From Cryphonectria parasitica EP155 (lineage: Eukaryota > Ascomycota > Sordariomycetes > Diaporthales > Cryphonectriaceae): DNA of 64,000 nt. Every line of letters starts with the position of its first letter. The stretch's first letter is position 1. Made by a program: the position numbers and the translations under genes. Shown here in pieces: positions 44,951 through 54,600 of this stretch. Below the pieces are notes generated by a model. The model did not search any database. It saw only the letters and a program-made list of their open reading frames with translations, and was not told the origin of the DNA. Where the stretch lies: positions 412,653 through 476,652 of the forward strand of contig NW_024468915.1 in NCBI RefSeq assembly GCF_011745365.1, read 5' to 3'.

Positions 44951-46465
44951 AGTGATAGCCCAAGGGAGTTGTCATGGAGGCGTCGTTCTGAAACGGACCT
45001 TGCAAAGGTCTTTTCTATGAGTTCCAATGGTGGCTGGTTTCTGGCTGCCTTCATGTTGGGGGCCGGGCAGGGACCGGCAATTTGCGTTGTCATGTCGCTT
45101 CCTTATTGATTTCTGATGTCTCCTTGGGGGCCATCCTCAGTTGATGCAAACGAGAAACATGTATGATTTTTGCCCTTCTCCATGTGTGTCAGTCATTGCA
45201 TGTCATCGATATTAGCATCTATTTGGATGATCTAGCAAGGACGGGGCGATGAAGATTCATACATGATCAGACATCCCTTCCCTGGCATATTGATCATGCT
45301 GTCCATTAGTCTAGATCATATTTATCATATAGCCCGACTTTGCATAAATCTTTTCATGCTTTGGTGTGCATGGTCTAGCAAAGGAAACTGAGAATGTGAC
45401 CTTGGGGTAAATCTTAGCAACGTGGATGAGAGGGCGCGAGTCTGACTGATTGTAAGTTTGATAGGTAAAAGTCAATGCCCCCCTCCCCCTCCGGGTGGTC
45501 ACGAAAAGTATCGAGTAGTTGAGATTGTGGTTGCAAAGACACATTCGGACTTGTGAGGAGGAAGTGTACGTAAAGATGTCTGGCTGTCTGGTTGCATATT
45601 GGTGGGTCTCTCATATGCTGGCAAGGAAGCAAGGACACCGTGCACCCGGCTGTTGACGATATTTACTGACGGTTGGCCTGCCTGTCAGCCCTAAATCCCT
45701 CTTTCCTTCTTACCCTACGGTAGTGCGTTCTCGCACCATTGATCTTTGGCAGGAACGAAGGGTGAGAAAAGAAGAGGAATAAAAAGGATGGGGGAAAAAA
45801 GGGCAGGCGTCGAGAGAAGGGAAGGAGCCCAACCGGGAATAAAAGTACGGAATAGCAGGTACGAGGTGACTTCCTTCCTTCAAACACTTATACTACCGTA
45901 GTACAGCAAGAACGGTTCCTGCGTGGTTGCCAAGTCAAATCAGTGGAGCTCCCTCCGCGGATGGGTCCGAACTAACCACTTTGGTACTGAGGTACTTACT
46001 AGTAAGGCTCGCGAACCACACTCCACAGTTTAGCATCTGAGCTTTCTACGGAAACATATCCTCTTTCACTGTTTCACACAGACATCAGGGCAGAGAGAAG
46101 GCCCGAGAGATCTTGTTTATTGCCCGAGATCCACCTCTTACAAAACTACCCACCACCTCGCTACCACCAGAAGATGGTGTATCGGGGCATGCACGGGAAC
46201 ACCAAGCCAGGCAGGCAATTAATCAAATCAGTCAACCAGGCTACAGGCTGGACGAGCTGAGAGGGCAGTGCAAAATGCCAAACATCCAACGAGCTCGAAA
46301 CGAACAACAAGCTCTACATCGTACTATGGTACGACCTCATCTGCGGCAAATGCAACCCACCCTTCTCCCTCATGTTTTGCACTTTCTCTCTCGCTCCCTC
46401 TCCCCTCTCCTCTGTATGCACTGCGAACGCAGCCGAGGAAGGGGATGTGAGTGAGTGAGTGAGTG

Positions 46466-46499
<34 letters not shown>

Positions 46500-47192
46500 C
46501 GTCTTGTATGAGCGTTTCGATTGGCGCTCCTGATTCCTCCGCAGCGCAGAAGGCATGTATGCACATATGACAAAAGAATGAGCCACGAGAGACGGAAACA
46601 ACACGGCTGGCTACTGCAGATAAGATGCAAGTGTGACGCATCGGAAATTCGCAGTCTCTTCCCGCCTTACCAATGGCTGCCTGGACCAGGCTAGCGCTGT
46701 GGCATGATATAGGATGCACATAGAATGGCGGTGGGTACTCGGTCAGAGCTTGTCTTTTCCGGGGCGGCAATGCGACCTCATGCAGGGGCAACCGTTATAC
46801 CACCCCCCCCCCCCACCTCGTCCTCCTCGTCGCAATAGGGAACCAATCCGTCCAATGGCTCGTCGTTCATGGGCCCTTGTCTTCGAAAAACGTGATCCTT
46901 CATCCTGAAGCCCCGGGACTCAAACAGCCACAGCTAGTCTGGGATTGGATTCCCCCTCCACGCCTGTCTATCTCTCATTTCCCTTTTGTCTCTTGACTGT
47001 TTCTATCTGGGTGCTCACTCACGCTTTGATTATTGTCCCTCTGGCAATTATCCATCTATCTATCGAAGACATCGGAACCATAGAGGAACTAGTAACGAAC
47101 ATGTTGTGAGTGGGCTACGGCCTGAGAGAGTTCTGGAACTCAAAAGAATCCGCAGCTGGAGATACTTATGAGGTGTGGTGGAGCTGGCCAAG
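44951..47192. other. Intergenic region with microsatellite and GTAC near-palindromes
   Basis: 2.2 kb upstream of the Ser/Thr-rich membrane protein gene. It contains TACTACCGTAGTAC (45891-45904), GTACTGAGGTAC (45984-45995) and GTACTATGGTAC (46321-46332), a (GTGA)n(GT)n microsatellite (46446-46496) and a C12 run (46803-46814). No gene seen. Confidence 0.55.
46446..46496. repeat. Compound (GTGA)n(GT)n microsatellite
   Basis: About five GTGA units pass into about fourteen GT units, in intergenic DNA. Confidence 0.95.
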
Positions 47193-48832
47193 ATGCATGG
47201 CATGCTCTACCACAAGGCACGCCTGGCGCTGAGGGGAAGCGGAGGACGGCCTGGCCAGCACGAAGGTAGAGATACAGATAATCATCACCGCGGACAAGGG
47301 GGCAATGGCGGTCATCACAATCACACTCCCACATCTTCAACCTCAGAAACGACAACGCCTGCAGAATCCTCAGAGACTACGGTGGCAGCAGCAACAACAA
47401 CGACACCAACAACGACAGAAGTAGCAGCGACGACGGAAATAGAGACTTCAACAAATACCTCGGACACGGCCCAGACGACTTCGGCAGCCTCCTCGAACGA
47501 CAACACCTCGTCAGCCCAAACTGCCGGCGATGGGGCCTCCTCGACAACGTCCAATGGATCGGCAGAGTCAGCAGGAGGGTCGACAGGCACGGCGGTCTCA
47601 CCGTCGTCACAGACCACCGCAGTGGATCTCACAGGCACAGGCACAGCAAGTGCAACTACGGCGACAGCCTTGGCTTCAGAGACTACGTCCAGCGGCAGTT
47701 CTTCGTCGGCGACATCATCTGCATCTGCCTCCCTCTCTTCAAGCACCAGCGATGCGACCAAGTCCAGCTCACACTCCAACGCTGGAGTCATCGCTGGCGT
47801 TGTGGGTAAGCCAGACATTCCATCTATCTCCTAGCATCAACCTGACCTGCTAATGCCTGCATTCTAGTTGCCGTGGCCCTGCTGGCCATCATCGGCTTCC
47901 TTGTCTACAGATTCAGGAGGTCGCCTTTCATGCAACGCGCCCTCGCTCCCTTCAGAAAGGGCAGTAGGGACAGCAGCAGCCATATCGGGCCTTATTACCA
48001 CATGGAGAAGGACGACGGTACCGCGCCCAACATGACAGGCGAGACGCTGATTGGTACCAGCAATATGCGCGCCATGGGACCGGTAGGAGCAGCAACCACG
48101 AGCGCAAATCCCAACAACCTTACCGTCGATACCAATCATCTCCAGGGCCGCTCGGTCTGGCCAGTCTCACCCATCTCACCTCAGAGTCGCAGCGCAGCGT
48201 CGGACGTGTCTCCCGTCTCGCCTGATCCGACGATGTTTCCCCTTCAACAGCCATCACCAATCTCGAATCCCGAGCCGGGAACGGCGATCAGCGTCGCCGG
48301 CTCGGAGGCCCGTATCGTCAGCATACCAGCTCGGCAGTCAAGGGTCTTAGGCGACGGTGGTAGTGGTGTGGGTGGTGACGCTGTCCCAGCGGCAGAGTGG
48401 CGGCCACCACCCATGCGAGGGCCTCCCTCTACCAGAGCGGCGGTAGTGCCTAGCAGTACGAGGGGTCCAAGCCGGCGGAACCCCGCGCGAAGGCCATCTA
48501 GATCATCGGCTGGCGGCAGAGGAGGAGGATCTTACCGGCATCCTGCTCAGTGGACTGACGGGTCAGAAGACCTCAGGCCGCCCCCTCTGTCGATCAACAA
48601 ATATCCCACCATGATGGCTTCGCATGCGCCGGTCGCCGAGCTGAACGGAGGTTATAAGGCATATCGACCCATGCTGGGAAGTGGAAATGCGGCAGCCGCG
48701 CGCAGTTTGACGCAGAACAGAGTGAGCCATGCAAGCACAGGCGCTTCCAGCATCGCCAGCAGCGATGCTTTCTCTCCAGAGGCGTGGCCTATGCCGCCCG
48801 GCACGCCGAGGACGAGTCCTGGTCGCCACTAA
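47193..48832 (+). CDS. Ser/Thr-rich single-pass membrane protein
   Basis: Two exons, 47193-47805 and 47868-48832, joined in phase 1, giving 525 residues. After a short basic N-terminus (MHGMLYHKARLALRG) and a Gly/His-rich stretch, residues about 45-195 are almost entirely Ser, Thr and Ala, typical of heavily O-mannosylated ectodomains. The intron falls inside the membrane helix, which is rebuilt as GVIAGVVVAVALLAIIGFLVYRF (about 198-220), followed by basic stop-transfer residues (RFRRSPF). The cytoplasmic half is Ser/Pro-rich without a domain. The layout is that of fungal Mid2/Wsc-like surface sensors, but no WSC Cys domain is present. I see no cleavable signal peptide at the chosen start, so either an upstream exon is missing or the helix acts as a signal anchor. 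Confidence 0.7.
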
Positions 48833-49628
48833 AGTGGTGCATATTAATGACGAACCATGTCGAACGAAAGCTCCTGCTCATTGCACATGTACGTACAGGG
48901 GAGTGAGGGGGGATATTGCACGTGTATCGCATGAGATGATCATACGTGCTGCAAATAAATGTACAAAGACGAGCCAACGCTCCCTACTGTATGTAAATTT
49001 ACATGTATTACATCAATTCTTCTGATGGAACAGTGACACCCTCTTTCTCTTTCTCTCACTCGCAGAAAGATGTCGCTTTCTCAACACTGAAGCATCGAGT
49101 TCACTTGATGTCCTGATCCCCGCGCAAGAACAGAGCTCTGCACCTTCATCTCGTCGTTTCGAATAGAAGACCTCGAGCTGAAAGCAGGGAGGGCTACGGG
49201 CCAACTGTTATATAACCCAGCGGGTAACTTATAAGCCATGTCTCACAACACACATGCAACTGCCCGTCCAATGCTCCTTTAAAAGGATAGCAACACCAAG
49301 TTGGTGGGTCTCCAACCAGCCACGTGTGTTGGGCAGTGTACCCAGTATATATGTATGTGTGTGTAACGTGTCTCACCGAGAGAAGATCTGCTGTTTTGCA
49401 TTCTCTGCTTCCATCTATACAAGCATGGTGCCGCGGTACGTGTCAAAACCTCAGGCAGATGGTAGTCGCCGTGCAGGCAAGGAGTAATTATAAAAGTAGC
49501 CTCCAACATTATCTGTTTCTTCTTGTCCTTCTTTCTTCTTCACTTTTCAACAAGTTCACTCACTCGCTGCCTTTCGCTCACCCAGACCAACCACCGTACC
49601 AAGTCGCCAATAGCACAGGTGCATTCTC

Positions 49629-50291
49629 ATGCATCAACTGTCAGCAGGGTTACCACGCCATCCCGCCTACAAAAGTACATGTGGCACCGGGACTACAAAT
49701 GATGTATCCAGGCATGGGTCAAGTGGTGGGTCAGCCGCACATAGGAGGGTCGTACGATGGAGAAGGTCTGGTTGTGACCGGAATGTACAACCGCATGGCC
49801 AGGCTGTAGGATTTCTGAACTCTTTACAGTCTAGGCAGCCTATCGGATTTGTTGCATCTGAAAAGCCCCCAAGGCCTGTAGAGCTCCACGCTGCCCAGTA
49901 TCAGCTGGTCCTTCTCAAGGCCATGGTCTTGGCCGAGATCTATTGCTGGGAGGTAATCACGTCCAAACCATCCTTCTTTTTCACCCCCACCAGCAGAGCG
50001 ACAACATTAGTACTTCCATTTTATTTTGAATATTTAAACAAGACTTCTTCAACAAGGTCATGGACACGCCTTGGTCCAAGGCGAGGTGCTCCTCAACCGC
50101 GACGCCATACCCATCGAGATGATCGAGCTCGTGTTATGTACACCAAGTGCCCAGCCACCTCCCCGGTCCACAAGACCATTCTGGATATGATCGACCTCGA
50201 GTTCGTCGAGGGTGTGTCTGACGCCCACCGCCGTGCAGAGCTGGCCAACCTGTCCGAGGATCTCGTCGTCGAGTTCTTCCACCGCATGTGA
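49629..50291 (+). CDS. Doubtful hypothetical gene
   Basis: An ATG follows a TATAAAAG box (about 49490) and a pyrimidine-rich leader, and opens a 220-codon frame to TGA at 50291. Two stretches in this frame look like real protein: RPVELHAAQYQLVLLKAMVL (about 49880-49940) and the C-terminal LDMIDLEFVEGVSDAHRRAE to the end. Between them the better coding signal is in the +1 frame (GHGHALVQGEVLLNRDAIPI), so either two introns or frame-breaking changes are present. A 44-nt intron at 50131-50174 would rejoin the last part in phase 0, but a matching upstream junction was not found. An overlapping frame (49324-49809) also ends plausibly. No family recognised. Confidence 0.3.
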   Translation: MHQLSAGLPRHPAYKSTCGTGTTNDVSRHGSSGGSAAHRRVVRWRRSGCDRNVQPHGQAVGFLNSLQSRQPIGFVASEKPPRPVELHAAQYQLVLLKAMVLAEIYCWEVITSKPSFFFTPTSRATTLVLPFYFEYLNKTSSTRSWTRLGPRRGAPQPRRHTHRDDRARVMYTKCPATSPVHKTILDMIDLEFVEGVSDAHRRAELANLSEDLVVEFFHRM

Positions 50292-50444
50292 TAGGACCTC
50301 AGAGGCGTCCTATTTATCTTACATACTTAAGCAACCAGGGACTACTATTAGGGCCTTACACATATAGCCACCGCTAGCTAGCCTCCTCTCCTCTCCTCCA
50401 CTCTCTCTCTCTCTCTCTCTTCTTCTCTCTTCATCTTTCCTCTT

Positions 50445-50844
50445 TCATATACCTCCCGAATAGACTGGCCTTCTATGCAGCTGTTGCGATTCGAGAGCTA
50501 GTGATTCGCAGACCTCCTTGTTCCCAATAGCATGACCCTGCTGCTTAACTACTCCAACCAGGCGCGGTAGCTCTGGCCCGGGACACTGGCCGAGCAGTTT
50601 CGCGACGACAAGCTGGGTGAATAACATCTTGCCCTCCTCCGAGGCGAGGAGAGGCGGGAGGAGCTCTATCTCGCAGCGCCAGGGTCAGGGCGATGTGCAT
50701 GGCCTGGCCCCGGTTGCGCGTGACGGGGTGGGTGCATAGCATCCTGTGTAACGGGGAAGGTATGTTGGGGATTCGATCGAGGATGACATCAAGATAGACA
50801 GCGACGAGGAGGGCGAGCAGGCGGGGTTGGATGATGTGATAGAT
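50445..50844 (-). pseudogene. Frameshifted coding remnant
   Basis: On the minus strand a frame from about 50844 reads as protein (IIQPRLLALLVAVYLDVILD, then LHRMLCTHPVTRNRGQAMHI ALTLALR). Near 50660-50680 the coding signal moves to another frame (EIELLPPLLASEEGKMLFTQ LVVAKLLGQCPGPELPRL) and continues to a stop at 50445. No splice signals explain the switch, so a small indel is the simplest reading. There is no start codon. The 5' part is missing or follows an acceptor. Family not recognised. Confidence 0.4.
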
Positions 50845-51228
50845 TTATCATGGTGCAGCCAGTGTTGGGACAAGCCATCATTGTAATAATTATTTTCTGG
50901 CTATTTCTCTGGTCTTTTGTTTTCTACAGGAGACAGGAGTACGTTCTCAAGGCACTGTGGTTAAGACCGAGGGGAGGAAGAAAACATTTCATACTTATGA
51001 TTTGTTTGGAATGGAGATCGAATTTGCGAATACTAAACGTTCCAAGTCCTTATTATGGATAACGAATCATGGGCTTTGAGACCATTCTCATGTAAATAAT
51101 GATATGGCCATGCTGTTACCATGTGTCTTGACAACTTGACCAAATCTCAACACACCTAGTCCTCTTCATTGCTCCCCCCTTCCCGTATATCTCTGCCACT
51201 CGTTATGTACTTGCTCGGTCACCTCTTC

Positions 51229-52599
51229 CTAACTCCAAGATAGAGCTCGGAACTGGACCTCCTCTGCCGCCTCCAGAGCCAACACCCCAGACTGACCTTC
51301 CCGCTCCGGCCTCTCGTTCACATACCACCAATGAAACGTATCCACCACCGTCGCCAGCCTGCGGGACACGGTCTCCTCTCTGGGCTCCCTGAGCACACCT
51401 CCAGGGCACCAGAATGTCCTCCTTCCCCTGCCCAGGTCCTTCTTGACGATCCGCCAGGAGGACTTGAGCTTGGGCCGAGGGACCGCCGGTGCCTCAGGCT
51501 GAGGGGCGACCTCGACCTGCGGCGGAGAGAATTGGCGCTCTCTCCACTCCGAGACAGTCCGCGCCACAGGCCCTTTGGCGCTGTAGAACTTCTTGTCGGC
51601 GCTCTTCTGGTGGTGGTGTCCCTCCGTCTGGCTCTGCTGCTCCTCGTCATCGTCGTTGTCAACGTCACCGGGGACCACGAGGAACACCTCCTTCAGGTTT
51701 GGGAAGGCGTGTAAGAAATTTGCGAAACGCTGGAGGTACCAGTCCTCGGAACCGTGCTCGACTGGAGACTCATCGCAAAATGCGCAGGTGTATCCCCGGC
51801 CAGATGCGAGAGAATCGTGCTCGAGGAAGGGCCGAGGGACGATGCACCGGCTTGCATTGCTGTGGTATCCACCAAAGGTATCGCAAATTTTAGAATGAAC
51901 TTCCTCCGTGGTGGCGAAAAGAAAGTCCACCTCGACGGCGATCTTCGTGATGCGGTTAAAGCTGTGCTCGTTGGCACGTCGCTCTTTGTCCAGATCGAGC
52001 AGGAACGTGGGCAATTTGGACCACGAGTTCTCGTCGTCGCGGGCTGAGAACTTGAGGTAGACGACGTCGTTCGCCCCATCCATCGTGATGGTCTTGTTGT
52101 GCTTGTTGTACTTGTTGTTGTAGAGGTCGTCGCCGAGGTCGATGTCGGTTGGCTTCTTAAGAAGGCCACGCAGTTCTTTCACAGGTAAGCCCGACATCTT
52201 CGAGGCATTCTCAAAGGTGTAGAAGGAGGAAGAACAGCCGGCGGACGAGCTGGTGGAGGGAGGCTGGTAATCGATCAGACATAGGCGACTGGGCGTGTCC
52301 CATGTATGCATAGGAACCCAAGCCTTTTCGCGGAACTCGCTGCCTGGAGGATTCCAGTACCAAGATGGTTGACCGGGTCGACTCCTCATGACGCTCTCCC
52401 AATCGGCGGTGTATGCTCCTGGGTCTGAGCTGAGACCGCGAGGATCTTCCTTCCTGGGCCGCTTCAGTGTCACGCCGAGGAAGTGGATGCCGGGCTTGTC
52501 GATGGCATTTTTCCAGATCATGACCTGTATCTCGCGTGGGAGCAGAGGGAAGTATGGGAAGCCTTGAGGCTGGCTGACCGCATCCTGAGAGGCTATCAT
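51229..52599 (-). CDS. 2EXR-domain protein
   Basis: Intronless gene of 456 residues. The N-terminus (about 14-35) reads FPYFPLLPREIQVMIWKNAI, the signature of the fungal 2EXR domain (F-x-LP-x-E-I/L-R/Q-x-x-I/L-W), an F-box-like N-terminal motif found in many paralogues in filamentous ascomycetes. The remainder contains a middle region with NRITKIAVEVDFLF and SEDWYLQRFANFLHAFPNLK, and an acidic/Gln-rich linker. The C-terminus is Trp-rich (VDTFHWWYVNERP). Function of the family is unknown, and an adaptor role is only inferred from the F-box resemblance. The start follows a purine-rich leader. Confidence 0.85.
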   Translation of the reverse strand: MIASQDAVSQPQGFPYFPLLPREIQVMIWKNAIDKPGIHFLGVTLKRPRKEDPRGLSSDPGAYTADWESVMRSRPGQPSWYWNPPGSEFREKAWVPMHTWDTPSRLCLIDYQPPSTSSSAGCSSSFYTFENASKMSGLPVKELRGLLKKPTDIDLGDDLYNNKYNKHNKTITMDGANDVVYLKFSARDDENSWSKLPTFLLDLDKERRANEHSFNRITKIAVEVDFLFATTEEVHSKICDTFGGYHSNASRCIVPRPFLEHDSLASGRGYTCAFCDESPVEHGSEDWYLQRFANFLHAFPNLKEVFLVVPGDVDNDDDEEQQSQTEGHHHQKSADKKFYSAKGPVARTVSEWRERQFSPPQVEVAPQPEAPAVPRPKLKSSWRIVKKDLGRGRRTFWCPGGVLREPREETVSRRLATVVDTFHWWYVNERPEREGQSGVLALEAAEEVQFRALSWS

Positions 52600-54600
52600 T
52601 GGCGGTTGTACGGTCTGTATGGGAGGGTGAGAGTGAGAGAGGAGAGGGAGATGAAAGAAAAGAGACGTTTCAAAGGGAGTGAAACTGATTCTTAGAAGTA
52701 GAATGTGTGTTACTTTGCGTGCTCAGCAAGCAAGAAACAGATTGCGTCAGTCTGACAGATATGGTTTGCCAAATGCCAAATGTTTCGAGGTCAGAAGCAG
52801 GAGAAATAATGGCAGGTGCAGGTGAGGGCAGACTTGTTATATAGAAAGTAGGGCAGACCACTACAGTTTCCATTCACGTCTTTAGCTTTCTGCCCAAACG
52901 GAAAAAAACTCCACTTATTGGATCAACAATAGAATCAAACAGCCATTGTTTAGTCAGTTCTAGAATATGAATTATTACGTTTGATGAATTTTAGTCCATA
53001 GCAAAGACTCGAAAAAATCGAGCAAAAAGGGATTTTTCAACCAACACTGATTCATCATTCCCTCTGCTAATGAATCTTTTTCATTATCATCATGTTTAAA
53101 CATCTAACGACTGAAGGCTTTTCTTTGTCTGCTCATCTTGAGGCATTTCATGTGGATCTCACACAACATTTGAATATCAAGCATGCAATATGAATTATTG
53201 CCTGCCAGGCTGGTGCTTCCAGACAGACTTGATTAGTACTGATTATCACTACTGCTATCCCTTATGGTAGCACACATATAAGTAGCAGCATAGTGAAGTG
53301 TTTTGGAGCTTAGGGAATAGCTTGAGCTGGAAATAACTATAGGGCTTAGTTTGGAGCTCAGTAGAAGCTGATCTCATTTAGTCAGTCTTCGCTTTGGCTG
53401 AGAAAAATCTGAAATTTGCATGGGCAGAAAAGGCCCATAGTGCTGGGCACTGCGGAACGAAGAAGAAAGGAAAGACAAGCCATAGACCTGAAATATCTGA
53501 GGCTACCTACAAGTCTAGTTGTTAGTTGGCTGGCAAGTTCTGCACGGCCCTGAGCCAGTGACTCACTGACTATCTCACATATACTATACTAAATCATCTT
53601 GGGCTGTTTGATATGAAGGCATACTCGCATAAGCGTGCACCAGCTGGACCAATGATATTTAGATCAATCTAGTACCACACTATATTGCCAGAATGCACCA
53701 GAAGAGTGGTGTGGACAAGAATAGCCAGCTTCTATCGTACTAATCTTCCGTGCCTTTTCCCCAAGCAACTAGGGATATATGCTGAGCACTGAAGAGAATG
53801 CTGATTGCAGAGATGTTCAAGGAACAAACTTATGGTAAAATCATTGATAAATCTCAAGAACTATGAATACAATGTTGTCATAGCCCATAGATTACAAGTA
53901 CTAGTGTAGGCCTACTTTGGCATGCAGAATTGCCATTGATTGCATGGATGGACATGCGCTTGATATGCCACTGTCAAAGTCATGAATGAGAATCTCCGCC
54001 CAAAAAAGCACCTACAGTGACAACGCTTTAAGACGTGCAAAGTGATGCAAGAATCCTTTGATGCTAATTCATAACAGAAAAAAGACTGGTCAGATATATA
54101 CAGAGAGACATATGTGCTTGGCAGCGTCCAAGTCAATGGTTTCTTGAGGTGGCTTGGGGGACAGGGGGCGGTTGTCAAGGGTGTGGCCACAAGACCCTTG
54201 CGCCTTAGGCTGGCATGTGATCAAAGGAAGCTTGCAAGTATTTTATCCTCGCACATGATATGTGCAGATGCGTACTTGAGCAAAAAGAAATGCAATGAAG
54301 AATAATTAGTTTTGTTCACACTACCTTGACAAGCCCTATTACTTTAGTAGTTTCGGCTGATTACCCGACTATTTTACTTTGCATTCACCAGTTGCTGATC
54401 AAGCACAATGTTCAGGAGCTTCAGTGAAAACTTCAGCATTTATGTATTGACGTTTTCCTGAGCGAGAGAGAGGCAATGAATCCTATAATCTTCATGCTCC
54501 CAAATACACACAGCTTAAGCCACTACCATGACTTATCACAAACGGCCATCTCTCTTTGAGACCGCCCTTTTCACCCCAGCCAAGACGTCTTTGACGGTCC
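52600..54600. other. AT-rich intergenic region
   Basis: 2 kb between two minus-strand genes. From about 52880 to 54480 the base composition falls to roughly 30-45% GC by eye, clearly lower than the flanking genes. No open frame of note, no terminal repeats and no transposase-like sequence were seen. It could be an ordinary spacer or an old repeat eroded by C-to-T mutation. Confidence 0.5.

Larger units (their letters stand above)
48833..51228. other. Interval with a doubtful small gene and a broken coding remnant
   Basis: This lies between the membrane protein gene (+) and the 2EXR gene (-). It contains the two weak entries at 49629-50291 and 50445-50844 and a (CT)n tract at about 50398-50420. 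The rest shows no gene. Confidence 0.4.
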
